Assembly: GCF_011250555.1 (NCBI RefSeq)
Contig: NZ_JAANMZ010000022.1
Span: 1-64,000, forward strand
Source of the DNA: Bacillus sp. MM2020_4
Lineage (GTDB): Bacteria > Bacillota > Bacilli > Bacillales > Cytobacillaceae
Direction of reading: 5' to 3'
DNA: 64,000 bases
Each line of letters begins with the position of its first letter. Within the stretch, counting starts at the first letter, position 1. Made by a program: the position numbers and the translations under genes. Under the pieces are notes generated by a model that saw only the letters and a program-made list of their open reading frames with translations, had not been told where the DNA came from and did no database searches. This document shows, one piece after another, positions 50,740 through 60,716 of this stretch.

Positions 50740-51414
50740 ATGTCTCAAAATGTTGTTAGAATGATCGATCATACCTTATTAAAAGCTGATGCAACACGTG
50801 AAGAAATCATTAAAATTGTCGAGGAAGCAAAAAAGTATTTATTTGCGTCAGTGTGTGTAAACCCAACTTGGGTTAAAACAGCTGCTGACATGCTTGCAGA
50901 TACTAATGAAGTAAAAGTTTGTACTGTAATTGGTTTCCCTCTAGGTGCCTCAACAACTGAAACAAAGGCTTTTGAAACAAAAAATGCCATTGAAAATGGC
51001 GCAAATGAAATTGATATGGTCATCAACATAGCGGCCCTAAAAGATGGCCAGGACGAATTGGTTGAAAAAGATATCCGCGCTGTTGTCGAAGCTGCAAAGG
51101 GAAAGGCAATTGTAAAGGTAATCATCGAAACGTGCTTATTAACGAATGAAGAAAAAGTAAGAGCATGTGAGCTTTCTGTAAAAGCAGGAGCAAATTTTGT
51201 CAAAACATCTACAGGTTTTTCGACTGGAGGAGCAACAGTCGAGGATATCCGCTTAATGCGTCAAACAGTCGGCCCTGAGATAGGTGTGAAGGCATCCGGC
51301 GGTGTCCGCAGCCGTGAAGATGCAGTTGCGATGGTTGAGGCAGGAGCTACCCGGATTGGTGCCAGTTCCGGTGTTTCCATCGCCAAAGGTGAACTTTCAG
51401 ACAGTAACTATTAA
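50740..51414 (+). CDS. deoC: Deoxyribose-phosphate aldolase
   Basis: 224 residues, TAGGAAGGTG before the ATG. Class I aldolase barrel: [11 protein letters not shown] at the start, [25 protein letters not shown], Schiff-base lysine in [17 protein letters not shown] and the second lysine in GVKASGGVR. It cleaves deoxyribose 5-phosphate to acetaldehyde and glyceraldehyde 3-phosphate in nucleoside salvage. Unlike B. subtilis deoC-nupC-pdp, it stands alone here. Confidence 0.96.
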   Translation: MSQNVVRMIDHTLLKADATREEIIKIVEEAKKYLFASVCVNPTWVKTAADMLADTNEVKVCTVIGFPLGASTTETKAFETKNAIENGANEIDMVINIAALKDGQDELVEKDIRAVVEAAKGKAIVKVIIETCLLTNEEKVRACELSVKAGANFVKTSTGFSTGGATVEDIRLMRQTVGPEIGVKASGGVRSREDAVAMVEAGATRIGASSGVSIAKGELSDSNY

Positions 51415-51435
51415 GAATATAAATTGAGCAAAAAT

Positions 51436-51465
51436 GGAGCTATTCTTACGAGTAGCTTCTTTTTT
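51436..51465 (+). terminator. Terminator after deoC
   Basis: Stem GAGCTA / TAGCTT(C), 10-nt loop, then a six-T run. Confidence 0.65.
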
Positions 51466-51549
51466 GCTCTTAACAGTAAAATTCATCCCAGAATTGAAGA
51501 AAGTGTATAAGTACATACTATAAATATAGAAAATAAAAGGGATGAGAGC

Positions 51550-52062
51550 ATGATTTATATTTATAATGATTATGGAGGAACACATACTACATCACTAGCC
51601 GCTGCGTACCATTTAAAACAACTTCCTCAATCAGAGCGGAAACTTTCAAGGGAGGAAATATTAAATGTGAATTTCTTTAATAAATTAACAAAGGAAGACT
51701 TCGGAAAACTAATCCTTCACGGTGTTGATGATGAAAGTAATCCAGTGTATACGATCGGGCGCAAAAGGAATAAATATGTTGTTCCGGCATTAAAAGAAAT
51801 GAGTTTACTGCTTCAGGAAAAGTTTAAATTCGATGAAAAGATTGTCTTTTCAAATACCTCACCGACCGTTCCCTTTGCCATGTCAATGGGGGGATTCTTC
51901 TCAAGGGGGTTAAAAATTGACGTAATTGGGGTTCCGTTATTAGTGATAGGCGCCAAACAATGCTGCGATAATATTTATCGCTTGGTTGAAAATACGAAAG
52001 AAGTGGGAAGGACCACTTTTTCAGAAAATGTGATTATCTTAGATAATAAAATGTATAAGTAA
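51550..52062 (+). CDS. DUF3189 family protein
   Basis: 170 residues, GGGATGAGAG-like ribosome binding site. Begins MIYIYNDYGGTHTTSLAAAYHLKQLP, the characteristic start of DUF3189 proteins, with Gly/Thr/Ser and His residues suggesting a nucleotide- or metal-binding pocket. Known from spore-forming Firmicutes, without assigned function. It lies 19 nt ahead of the P5C reductase gene and is probably co-transcribed. Confidence 0.8.
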   Translation: MIYIYNDYGGTHTTSLAAAYHLKQLPQSERKLSREEILNVNFFNKLTKEDFGKLILHGVDDESNPVYTIGRKRNKYVVPALKEMSLLLQEKFKFDEKIVFSNTSPTVPFAMSMGGFFSRGLKIDVIGVPLLVIGAKQCCDNIYRLVENTKEVGRTTFSENVIILDNKMYK

Positions 52063-52081
52063 AGAAAAGGTGTTGAAGAGT

Positions 52082-52885
52082 ATGGAGAAAAAGATAGGTT
52101 TTATTGGGGCGGGGAAAATGGCTCAAGCCATGATTGCGGGAATGGTTCATTCTGGTATCATCCCTCGGGAAAATATTATGGCAAGTTCTGCTACAAAAAC
52201 AACTGTTGATAAAGTTGAAGCGAAGTATGGCATTTCCACATCGTTACATAACGTTGACGTTGCAAGATATGCTGACATTCTTATTCTTGCGGTGAAACCA
52301 GATCTTCATCCATCCGTCATTAATGAAATAAAAATGAATATGAAACAGCATGTCATCATTGTTACGATTGCTGCTGGAATTACATTAGGTAATCTTGAAC
52401 AGTTATTTGGTTACCAAATAAAAGCAGTCCGGACGATGCCAAATACGCCATCATTGGTGGGGGAAGGTATGAGTGTTATCTGTGGAAATCATTACATATG
52501 TGAACATGAACTTGCTGAGGTGGAAGTTTTGTTCAGTTGTTTTGGGAAAACGGAGCGTCTTGAGGAAAAGGTCATGGATGCCGTTCCATCCATAAGTGGT
52601 TCTTCCCCAGCATATGTTTACATGTTAATCGAAGCAATGGCAGATGGTGGTGTACGTCAGGGAATACCAAGAGATAAAGCGTATCGGCTGGCAGCACAGG
52701 CTGTTTTAGGGGCTGCTAAAATGGTACTTGAAACAGAATTACATCCTGGGGAACTAAAAGACCAGGTTTGTACGCCTGGGGGAGCCACGATAGAGGCAGT
52801 GGCAACGCTGGAAAAGGAGTATTTTCGGGGAACCATCCTGGCAGCAATGGAGAGTTGTTCTAAAAAAGTAACAACACTTACTTAG
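52082..52885 (+). CDS. proI: Pyrroline-5-carboxylate reductase
   Basis: 267 residues from ATG 52082; GTG and TTG codons lie in frame up to 12 nt upstream. NAD(P) motif IGFIGAGKMAQAMIAGM, the VRTMPNTPSLVGEGMS loop and the C-terminal LKDQVCTPGGATIEAV signature with catalytic Thr/Ser region. It performs the last step of proline synthesis. Bacillus has several paralogues (ProG, ProH, ProI); assignment to ProI type is by similarity of length and context only. Confidence 0.93.
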   Translation: MEKKIGFIGAGKMAQAMIAGMVHSGIIPRENIMASSATKTTVDKVEAKYGISTSLHNVDVARYADILILAVKPDLHPSVINEIKMNMKQHVIIVTIAAGITLGNLEQLFGYQIKAVRTMPNTPSLVGEGMSVICGNHYICEHELAEVEVLFSCFGKTERLEEKVMDAVPSISGSSPAYVYMLIEAMADGGVRQGIPRDKAYRLAAQAVLGAAKMVLETELHPGELKDQVCTPGGATIEAVATLEKEYFRGTILAAMESCSKKVTTLT

Positions 52886-52953
52886 TATTAAGAATTTTGG
52901 ATCCCTTAAATTGGATCCTCTTTTTATATAGTAATTATTGAAGGGTGTAGTTT

Positions 52954-54012
52954 ATGGACAGTCATACGCCTTATCTACATGAAAATGAGTTATTTATCCT
53001 TTTGAATATGACCATCGTAATAGTAACAATATTGGTCATGTTATTAGTATACCTCCTTATTCGAAAATCCCATGATAGTAAGAAAAGGAAGAAAATTGAA
53101 TACTATAAAGAAAAATACAATCCCCACATTTTTCAATTGGTGACCGATGGAATCTCTTCATGTGAACTGTGGCCGGAAACAGCCATCCAGCAAAAGGCCA
53201 TCGAAAAGCTGTTGAGTAGTTATTTAAAAGTAGTAGAGGGTGATGTAGAAAAGAACCGATTATCGGAACTAGCTGCCATGTATTTAACGGAAAATTATCG
53301 TAAGCGGCTTAAGAGTAAAAAGTGGAGTACACGTATGAATACTCTGTACTATATTGAGGGCTTCAATATGATTTCCCTGTTAAATGATGTGAATAGATTA
53401 TTGAAATATAAACGGCTTTCCCATGAAGAATTGGTCCATATTTTAAGAATCCTTGCCATGTTTCAATTTAACCCACTATTTCATTTGCTTACCAACCACT
53501 ATCAGTATCTAACTGAATATGATTATCGTCATATCTTGATTCGTTTACAAAATCAACAATTTCAACAGTTTATAGATTATTTCCACCAGACAGATTCTAC
53601 CTTACAGAAAGCCGTTCTTGAAGTCATTGGGTTAAAGAGGGAGACCAATTACCTTTCCTTCCTAGAAAATATTATTTTCAGCTACTGTGGTGAAATAAAA
53701 CTACGGGCCCTAAAGGCATTAGCAGAAATCGGCTTTGTGGAAGATATTAATCCTTATTTAGATATTCTCCATTCTACAATATGGCAGGAACGGATGCTTG
53801 CTGCAAAACTAATGGGGTCAGTTAAAGAAGAAAAAGCCATGCCCAGATTAATCGAGCTTTTACACGATCAAACATGGTGGGTTCGTTCTCAAGCGGGCCA
53901 ATCAATCTGTCAATTTGGAAACGGGAAAGATATTCTTCGAACAGTTTTAGAAACATCAAAGGATCCTTTTGCAAAAGACATGGCCTGGGAATGGCTCCAT
54001 AAAGGGGTATGA
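52954..54012 (+). CDS. Membrane-anchored HEAT-repeat protein of a polysaccharide locus
   Basis: 352 residues. One N-terminal membrane segment (~17-36, LLNMTIVIVTILVMLLVYLLI), a basic stretch, then an all-helical domain; the end holds clear HEAT-like repeats (KLRALKALAEIGFVEDINPYL-type, LAAKLMGSVKEEKAMPRLIELL, and WWVRSQAGQSICQFG). GGTG-type ribosome binding site. It lies 3 nt before a membrane glycosyltransferase, so it is probably a cytoplasmic scaffold for that enzyme. Function is inferred from the operon. Confidence 0.75.
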   Translation: MDSHTPYLHENELFILLNMTIVIVTILVMLLVYLLIRKSHDSKKRKKIEYYKEKYNPHIFQLVTDGISSCELWPETAIQQKAIEKLLSSYLKVVEGDVEKNRLSELAAMYLTENYRKRLKSKKWSTRMNTLYYIEGFNMISLLNDVNRLLKYKRLSHEELVHILRILAMFQFNPLFHLLTNHYQYLTEYDYRHILIRLQNQQFQQFIDYFHQTDSTLQKAVLEVIGLKRETNYLSFLENIIFSYCGEIKLRALKALAEIGFVEDINPYLDILHSTIWQERMLAAKLMGSVKEEKAMPRLIELLHDQTWWVRSQAGQSICQFGNGKDILRTVLETSKDPFAKDMAWEWLHKGV

Positions 54013-54015
54013 ACA

Positions 54016-55428
54016 ATGCATTTTATTCACTGGAGCGACATTGTTACGGCTTTTGCTTCATTTATTGCCGGTTACATGGTACTAGTCATTATCTTTTACA
54101 CCGTTTTTTTGTTTATTTCCATGATTCAACTTCGTAAGGAATACCAACTTGATCGAATACAGGTCTACGATGATTACTTGGAAGGAATCTACACCAAACC
54201 TGTTTCGATTATCGTCCCTGCCTTTAATGAAGAAGCTGGTATTGTCCATAGTGTACGTTCCTTATTACGTGTGAATTACCCAATATTTGAAGTCATTGTC
54301 GTGAACGATGGCTCCACCGACCACACTCTCAAAAAAATGATTGATCACTATGATATGAAAGAGATCCAAAAGGTTGTTCGCATACAAATTAGCACCAAAG
54401 CAATCGGAAAGATTTATCAATCCGCCAGATTTGCGAACCTATTTTTTATTGATAAAGAGAACGGAGGAAAAGCAGATGCGCTTAATGTGGGCCTGAATTT
54501 TTCCCATTATCCGTATTTTTGTTCTTTAGATGGTGATTCTGTTCTTGAACAGGATGCTTTTTTAAAGGTGATGAAGCCGATTATCGACTCTAATGAGGAA
54601 GTGATTGCTTCCGGAGGAAGTATACGAATTGCGAATGGTTGTCATATTCAAAATGGGCGAATTGAAAAAATTGGGTTATCAGATAAACCATTAGTTGTTA
54701 TGCAAATCATTGAGTATTTACGAGCTTTTTTAATGGGAAGGATTGGTCTTAGCAGGCATAATCTACTGCTCATTATCTCTGGTGCCTTTGGGGTCTTTTC
54801 AAAGAATTGGGTGATTGCTGCCGGCGGGTACCGAACCGATACGGTTGGGGAGGATATGGAATTAGTGGTGAGAATGCACCGGATATTGAGAGAAAAAGGT
54901 GAAAAGAAGAAAATTGTCTATGTTCCTGACCCTGTATGTTGGACAGAAGTTCCGGAAGACATGAAATTTTTAAGAAGACAGAGGAGACGATGGCATCGAG
55001 GGCTATTTGAAAGTTTATGGATTCATAAAAAAGTAAGCTTTAATCCAAGATACGGTTCAATTGGACTACTGGCCTTTCCCTACTTTTGGATTGTGGAGTT
55101 CTTGGGGCCAATTATTGAATTATCCGGCTATATTTTTATGGTTCTCTGTTTTGTTCTCGGGGGAATTTACATAGAATTTGCTATTTTATTATTTCTATTA
55201 TCCTGTTTATACGGATCGATTTTTTCGATGGCAGCAGTACTTTTAGAAGAATGGAGTTTGACGAAATATCCCAAGGTTACAGATATCCTTAAGTTATTCC
55301 TTTATTCCTTGACAGAAACTTTATGGTACCGACCGCTAACTGTATTTTGGCGCTGTGAAGGAGTATGGCAGATGCTAAAAGGGGATAAAAGCTGGGGAGA
55401 AATGAAAAGAAAAGGTGTTTCGGAATGA
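54016..55428 (+). CDS. Processive-type GT2 membrane glycosyltransferase
   Basis: 470 residues. N-terminal membrane segment (~15-37), GT2 catalytic domain ~60-340 with IIVPAFNEEAGIVHSVRSLL, VVNDGSTDHT, CSLDGDSVLE (DxD), TVGEDMELVVRMH (ED) and RRQRRRWHRG (QxxRW), then three or four C-terminal membrane segments. This is the architecture of poly-GlcNAc, hyaluronan and cellulose synthases, which extend and export a polymer. No PilZ domain is visible. The sugar is not predictable. It overlaps the next gene by ATGA. Confidence 0.9.
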   Translation: MHFIHWSDIVTAFASFIAGYMVLVIIFYTVFLFISMIQLRKEYQLDRIQVYDDYLEGIYTKPVSIIVPAFNEEAGIVHSVRSLLRVNYPIFEVIVVNDGSTDHTLKKMIDHYDMKEIQKVVRIQISTKAIGKIYQSARFANLFFIDKENGGKADALNVGLNFSHYPYFCSLDGDSVLEQDAFLKVMKPIIDSNEEVIASGGSIRIANGCHIQNGRIEKIGLSDKPLVVMQIIEYLRAFLMGRIGLSRHNLLLIISGAFGVFSKNWVIAAGGYRTDTVGEDMELVVRMHRILREKGEKKKIVYVPDPVCWTEVPEDMKFLRRQRRRWHRGLFESLWIHKKVSFNPRYGSIGLLAFPYFWIVEFLGPIIELSGYIFMVLCFVLGGIYIEFAILLFLLSCLYGSIFSMAAVLLEEWSLTKYPKVTDILKLFLYSLTETLWYRPLTVFWRCEGVWQMLKGDKSWGEMKRKGVSE

Positions 55429-58400
55429 AAAGACAAACCAACCTATGGATCTATTCGGTATTCCTCATCCTATTTTTGACGAGCCCCTTTTGGTTATGGA
55501 AGATTCAGCCTTCAAAAAAATTAAACGTGTTAATCGTGGATAAAACAGTACCCACTCAATCCTTCCGGGAACATAAAGGACTTGTGTGGATATTAAACAA
55601 CGCAAAATACTATAAAAATGGGACAACCCCATATTCAGTAAAAAATGATTATAAAGGCTTTAAACCGCAAAATGGACAGGAATATACGATTACACCCCTA
55701 CCAAGAGATTTAAAACCGTTTGATGTGATCTATTTAACTGATCAATATGGCGTATATAAAGAGGACATTAATCGTAGGAATACTGAAGGCAAACATTCAA
55801 AAAAAGTTTATGGCGGGCTTACATCCAGTGAAGTTAATAAAATTGAAAGGGCACTAATCGAATCAAAAGGTAAGACATTAATCGCAGAATTTAATACGTT
55901 TGCAAGTCCCACTTCAGAAAAGGCCAAGGAGGAAATCTCCAATTTACTTAATGTTGAATGGTCTGGCTGGATTGGCCGCTATTTTTCAGATCTTTCGAAT
56001 TCTGAAGTGCCAGAGTGGATCAAAGCGAACTATCGGAAACAAAATATGAAGTGGGGCTTTGATGGAGAAGGTTTTGTTTTTATAGGTAGAAATAATTATG
56101 TAGTGGTTATCGGAAAAGAGGAGGTTAAGGATACAGGGCTTCTGTTTGAAGTATCAAAAAAGGGGAAGAAATATTTTACCGATGAAATCAAGGGGAAATA
56201 TCCGTATTGGTTCGATATTATCGAGGCAAGAGATAAGAATGAAATTTTGGCTGCTTACCGTTTGCCGATTTCACATGCTGCAGTGAAAAGGCTTGAAGGA
56301 TACGGGATTCCCGCCAGCTTCCCGGCAGTCATTTATCACCAAAATACGAAATTCTCATCCTATTATTTTTCCGGTGATTATGCGGATGAAGCGGAAGTGC
56401 CGAGAATGTATCAAACAAAAGGTTTTGATACATGGAAAAGAAAACTTGGTGCAAAAGATTCTTTTTACTGGCAGACATATGTACCGATGATGAAAGATAT
56501 TTTACATCATGGGCTAAGGCAAGTAAAATCACAGGAAAAGATAGGACTAGTTGAACAAAACGGGGTTAAGACAAATAGCAAAACCGGAAATACGTATATT
56601 CAAATTCAAAGAGGTGGAAAGTGGCAGGACTATCTTATCAAGGGTGTGAATATGGGGATTAGCAAACCAGGTTATTTTCCTGGCGAAACAGCCATAACGA
56701 AGGAAGAGTATTTTCGCTGGTTTAAAGCAATTGGAGCCATGAATGCAAATGCTTTAAGAATTTATACGCTTCATCCGCCACAATTCTACGAAGCATTTTA
56801 TCTCTATAATCAAATCGCTGAACAGCCCTTATATTTATTTCATGGGACATGGGTCAGTGAAGAGAATTTGACACAGACCCAGGATGCCTTTGCCCGGATA
56901 AATGTAGATGACGCTAAGCTGGAAATAAGAAATATGATTGATATTATTCATGGTAATTCCAATTTGGCCGAACGCCCCGGACATGCAGCAGGCACTTATC
57001 AATACGATATCTCCAAATATGTCCTTGGAATGATCATAGGAACGGAATGGGATCCAGAGATGGTGAAGAATACAAATACCGTCCATGCCGGAATAGCCCA
57101 ATATAAGGGCAATTATTTTAAAACGGAAAATGCAAGCCCATTTGAGGTTTGGCTTGCTGGGCTTATGGACTATGCCGCTGCCTACGAAGCAAAGCAATAT
57201 TCCTGGCAGCATTCGCTCAGCTTTACGAATTGGGTGACCACCGATATATTGCATCATCCCGCGGAACCACTTGAGAAGGAAGATATGGTTTCAATTAATC
57301 CGAATCATATTAAAATCTCTCAATCCTTCCATGCTGGGATGTTTGCTTCGTACCACATCTATCCTTACTACCCGGATTTTATGAACTTTGAGCAAAAGTA
57401 TCTTGATTATGTAGATAGAAAAGGAAAGAAAAATAATTATGAAGGGTACCTTCATGAGTTTCGTCCTGCACATCAAATGCCAGTTTTAGTTGCTGAATTT
57501 GGCGTGCCATCATCAAGGGGGTTAACACATAAAAATCCGTTTGGAATGAATCAGGGCTTTCATTCAGAGAAAGAGCAGGGGGAAATTAATAGCCGTTTAT
57601 ACCAATCAATCGTAACGGAGGGGTATGCGGGCGGGCTAGTTTTTACATGGCAGGATGAATGGTTTAAACGTACCTGGAATACGATGGATTTCGATAATCC
57701 CGACCGCAGGCCCTATTGGAATAACCAGCAAACAAATGAGCAGCATTTTGGTTTGCTTAGTTTCGAACCAGGAAAAAGGGCATCAGGGATAGTTGTGGAT
57801 GGCACAGCCTCAGATTGGGACATGGCTGCAGTAAAAAAGGGCTATTGGACGACGGATAAAAAGAAGGATGTAAAGGAAGTTCGTTTCACATCGGACAGCG
57901 GGTATTTTTATTTTTTAGTTACCTATAATCGTCCCGTGAATTTGTCTAAACAAGGAGTTTTCTTACTCCTGGATACTGCCCCGAATCAGGGACAAACCAA
58001 GATTTCTTTAAATGAGCATACAAAGGTTGAAACGGATTATGGTGTAGATTTTTTTGTCAAATTAGCAGGAGCAGGGGAGTCTAGGATAGTGGTCGATAGT
58101 TATTATGATACATTCTATTACCAATATGCAAGAATTTTACACATGATTCCGGAAGTGCCAAATGCCGCTCAAAAAGACAATGGAGTATTTCATCCCATCC
58201 GTTTGGCACTTAATAAACAATTAATCATTCCTTCTACTGCAACAGTTATCCCCTTTCAGGATTATGAAACGGGTGTCATGAGGTTTGGAAATGCCAATCC
58301 AAAAAGTAAAATGTTTGATTCTTTAACGGATATAAGTATTGGTAGCAATAAAAAGGTGATCGAAGGAAGGATTCCATGGCAGCTTTTGAATGTTAGAGAC

Positions 58401-58664
58401 CCTAGCTCAAAGGAAGTGATCGGCGACATTTGGGAAAACGGCATATCAGCCTGTGTGGAAACAACCGGTATCCGCGTTGCCATTGTTACAACAAAAGCAG
58501 GCAAGGTGCAACAATCATTTCCAACAGCGGTTAACGGCAGGTTTCAGCAAAATGCTACCTATATTTACAGCTGGAATGGCTGGGATATTCCCATATACTA
58601 TGAACGCTTGAAGAAATCTTATGACATAATGGCGGAAACATTCCGAACATCCATAATAAAATAG
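55425..58664 (+). CDS. Large exported glycoside-hydrolase-like protein with CBM9-like C-terminus
   Basis: 1079 residues. An N-terminal membrane anchor (~8-26) puts the body outside. A central TIM-barrel glycosidase-like region (~380-780) carries IKGVNMGISKPG, ALRIYTLHPPQFYEAF, IIGTEWDPEM (Glu ~541) and VLVAEFGVPSSRG (Glu ~691), the last two fitting acid/base and nucleophile positions of clan-A enzymes. Residues ~790-1030 resemble a CBM9-like beta sandwich (VVDGTASDWDMAAVKKGYW, FYFLVTYN). It is coupled to the GT2 gene, so it probably trims, cuts or modifies the secreted polymer. Confidence 0.75.
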   Translation: MKRQTNLWIYSVFLILFLTSPFWLWKIQPSKKLNVLIVDKTVPTQSFREHKGLVWILNNAKYYKNGTTPYSVKNDYKGFKPQNGQEYTITPLPRDLKPFDVIYLTDQYGVYKEDINRRNTEGKHSKKVYGGLTSSEVNKIERALIESKGKTLIAEFNTFASPTSEKAKEEISNLLNVEWSGWIGRYFSDLSNSEVPEWIKANYRKQNMKWGFDGEGFVFIGRNNYVVVIGKEEVKDTGLLFEVSKKGKKYFTDEIKGKYPYWFDIIEARDKNEILAAYRLPISHAAVKRLEGYGIPASFPAVIYHQNTKFSSYYFSGDYADEAEVPRMYQTKGFDTWKRKLGAKDSFYWQTYVPMMKDILHHGLRQVKSQEKIGLVEQNGVKTNSKTGNTYIQIQRGGKWQDYLIKGVNMGISKPGYFPGETAITKEEYFRWFKAIGAMNANALRIYTLHPPQFYEAFYLYNQIAEQPLYLFHGTWVSEENLTQTQDAFARINVDDAKLEIRNMIDIIHGNSNLAERPGHAAGTYQYDISKYVLGMIIGTEWDPEMVKNTNTVHAGIAQYKGNYFKTENASPFEVWLAGLMDYAAAYEAKQYSWQHSLSFTNWVTTDILHHPAEPLEKEDMVSINPNHIKISQSFHAGMFASYHIYPYYPDFMNFEQKYLDYVDRKGKKNNYEGYLHEFRPAHQMPVLVAEFGVPSSRGLTHKNPFGMNQGFHSEKEQGEINSRLYQSIVTEGYAGGLVFTWQDEWFKRTWNTMDFDNPDRRPYWNNQQTNEQHFGLLSFEPGKRASGIVVDGTASDWDMAAVKKGYWTTDKKKDVKEVRFTSDSGYFYFLVTYNRPVNLSKQGVFLLLDTAPNQGQTKISLNEHTKVETDYGVDFFVKLAGAGESRIVVDSYYDTFYYQYARILHMIPEVPNAAQKDNGVFHPIRLALNKQLIIPSTATVIPFQDYETGVMRFGNANPKSKMFDSLTDISIGSNKKVIEGRIPWQLLNVRDPSSKEVIGDIWENGISACVETTGIRVAIVTTKAGKVQQSFPTAVNGRFQQNATYIYSWNGWDIPIYYERLKKSYDIMAETFRTSIIK

Positions 58665-58670
58665 AAAAAT

Positions 58671-58720
58671 AAGCAACAAAAGAACCAGATACAAATAATA
58701 ATCTGGTTCTTTTGTTGCTT
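58671..58720. terminator. Very strong bidirectional terminator
   Basis: Perfect 20-bp stem with a 10-nt loop (arms start AAGCAACAAAAG and end CTTTTGTTGCTT). It separates the polysaccharide operon from the convergent phosphate transporter gene. Confidence 0.95.
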
Positions 58721-58725
58721 ACATA

Positions 58726-59727
58726 TTAAAAGATAAGATTTAGAATAAGGTAAAGGAACGCAGCGATTAATGCCGAAATCGGAAGGGTAATGACCCAGGT
58801 GATAAGCATACGCTGGGCTGTATCCCACTTAACCCCTTTAAGCCGGTGTGCAGAACCAACCCCCAGGATTCCCGATGAGATAACATGTGTCGTACTTACC
58901 GGAAGGTGAATTAAGCTTGCACCAAAAATAATCCCGGCGCCAGTTAAATCAGCGGCCACTCCGTTAATTGGACGTATTTTCATTATTTTCCCGCCGACGG
59001 TTTTAATGATTTTCCATCCGCCAATTGACGTACCTAATCCCATCGCGGTAGCACAGGATATTTGAACCCAAAGAGGAACATCCGCATCTTTAGGGAGATA
59101 CTCATTTGCAATTAGAGCCATGGTGATAATCCCCATGGATTTCTGCGCATCATTCGTTCCGTGGGAATAGGATTGCAATGCAGCCGTGGCTATCTGAATA
59201 AAACGGAAATTTCGATTCGTCTTTGTTAAATTAAAATTCTTAAATGCCACTTTGAAAATACTGTAAATTATATAACCAACTACAAAAGCGATAATAGGTG
59301 AAAGTATAAGTGCTTCAATAATTTTAGTAAATCCACCATAGTTGAGAACACCAAAACCACTAGCGGCGATAGCTGCCCCGGCAATCGATCCAATCAGCGC
59401 ATGTGAAGAACTGCTTGGAATTCCAAAATACCAGGTAAGTAAATTCCAGATGACGGCCGATAATAACGCGGCCAAAATAACAACAGAGCCATTGGTAAGA
59501 TCGAATGGATTAACAATATCCTTTGAAATTGTTTTTGCCACTCCGGTAAATGTCATCGCTCCAACAAAATTCATAATGGCTGCTAACAAAATGGCATGAC
59601 GTGGTTTTAGTGCTTTCGTTGAAACAGATGTTGCGATTGCATTAGCAGTATCATGGAACCCATTAATAAAGTCAAATGCAAGGGCACATATTACGATTGC
59701 TATCGTTAGTATGAATAAAAGGCTCAT
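58726..59727 (-). CDS. pit: Low-affinity inorganic phosphate transporter, PiT family
   Basis: 333 residues, about ten membrane segments. The two inverted PiT signatures are visible: FDFINGFHDTANAIATSVSTKAL at the N-terminus and SYSHGTNDAQKSMGII in the second half, and GIPSSSSHALIGSIAGAA plus LPVSTTHVISSGILG. It moves metal-phosphate complexes with H+. Its gene follows the DUF47 regulator gene at 11 nt, the usual Bacillus pit pair. Confidence 0.94.
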   Translation of the reverse strand: MSLLFILTIAIVICALAFDFINGFHDTANAIATSVSTKALKPRHAILLAAIMNFVGAMTFTGVAKTISKDIVNPFDLTNGSVVILAALLSAVIWNLLTWYFGIPSSSSHALIGSIAGAAIAASGFGVLNYGGFTKIIEALILSPIIAFVVGYIIYSIFKVAFKNFNLTKTNRNFRFIQIATAALQSYSHGTNDAQKSMGIITMALIANEYLPKDADVPLWVQISCATAMGLGTSIGGWKIIKTVGGKIMKIRPINGVAADLTGAGIIFGASLIHLPVSTTHVISSGILGVGSAHRLKGVKWDTAQRMLITWVITLPISALIAAFLYLILNLIF

Positions 59728-59738
59728 TTTTTTGCTCC

Positions 59739-60356
59739 TTAGGCATTTTTCATGATAATGGTTTCAAGCGTGTTTGCGACAGTTTGGCAGTAGTCAGCAA
59801 TATCTTCAAGATTTTCGTAAATTTCTTTATATTGAATAATCCGGATTGGGTCTTTTTCAACCGTAAATAAATGTTTAATCGATTGACGCAGAATATTATC
59901 GCAATTCGATTCGTAATCCTTTATTTTAATGGCATGTTCTCTAATTTGTTGCAGTTTTTTATTCGATAATAATTCAACGGCCTTATCGATTTCATGAACA
60001 CTTCCCTGTATGGCCGAAACGAACTGGAGCATAAAATCATCTGCTTGGGTAATGGAATACATTTCAAATAATGCAGAAGTAGCTTCAAGGCCGTCGATTA
60101 CATCATCCATGCTCATCGCAAGGTGTAAAATATCTTCACGTTCAATAGGTGTGATAAAAGCATCATTTAGTTCTTTTATTACTTCATGAACAAATGTATC
60201 CCCTTGGGTTTCATATTCCTTCATTTTCTCGGAAAAGATTTTTAAATCACTAATGTTATTCAATTTATATTCTGTGAAAAAATCTACTCCTTCATCTAAA
60301 TTGGCAGAAATTTTACGTAAAAGAGCTGAGAATTTATCCACTTTCTTAAATGCCAT
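59739..60356 (-). CDS. DUF47 PhoU-like regulator of the phosphate transporter (YkaA-like)
   Basis: 205 residues from the ATG 7 nt after GGGGGT; the longer frame adds eight unlikely residues. All-helical PhoU-like protein with repeated ExxxD metal-site residues (EKMKEYETQGDTFVHEV, TPIEREDILHLAMSMDDVIDGLEA, IKDYESNCDNILR). Partner of PiT transporters across bacteria, thought to control their activity. Confidence 0.92.
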   Translation of the reverse strand: MAFKKVDKFSALLRKISANLDEGVDFFTEYKLNNISDLKIFSEKMKEYETQGDTFVHEVIKELNDAFITPIEREDILHLAMSMDDVIDGLEATSALFEMYSITQADDFMLQFVSAIQGSVHEIDKAVELLSNKKLQQIREHAIKIKDYESNCDNILRQSIKHLFTVEKDPIRIIQYKEIYENLEDIADYCQTVANTLETIIMKNA

Positions 60357-60716
60357 TGATGTTACCCCCATTTTTATCATCCATAGTTATGAATCAACTC
60401 AATAAGTTTATATGAAAAATGTCGAAAAAAGTATTATATAGCAGTGAAATTTACAAAAACTTAACATTAGAATCTTCAGAATTTTCCTCTTTGTTAGATG
60501 CACTTCCTTACTTTTACCTAGAATCATGAATTTATGTAAATGGTTTACGCTGATACCAAAACCAGATTAATTATTTCCGGTTTATATTTTTTTATGAGTA
60601 AAAATATAAAATGGGGGTAATTTAACTATACAGGCAGCATGAAAAAATTCTTTCCACTACTGCCTGAGCTTTATGCTAATAAATGAAAGATGAATACTAA
60701 AAAGGAGTGTTCTATA
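60357..60716. other. Non-coding gap between divergent DUF47 and GlsB-type genes
   Basis: About 360 bp of AT-rich sequence without a supported gene. It must hold the promoters of both neighbours. An inverted pair AGGCAG / CTGCCT (60632-60666 region) could form a leader hairpin before the GlsB-type gene. No clear sigma-B or PhoP box was identified. Confidence 0.5.

Noticed and set aside
50769-51203. Long minus-strand ORF across deoC
   Set aside because: Antisense shadow of a clear aldolase gene, Ser/Ala/Phe-rich, no ribosome binding site.
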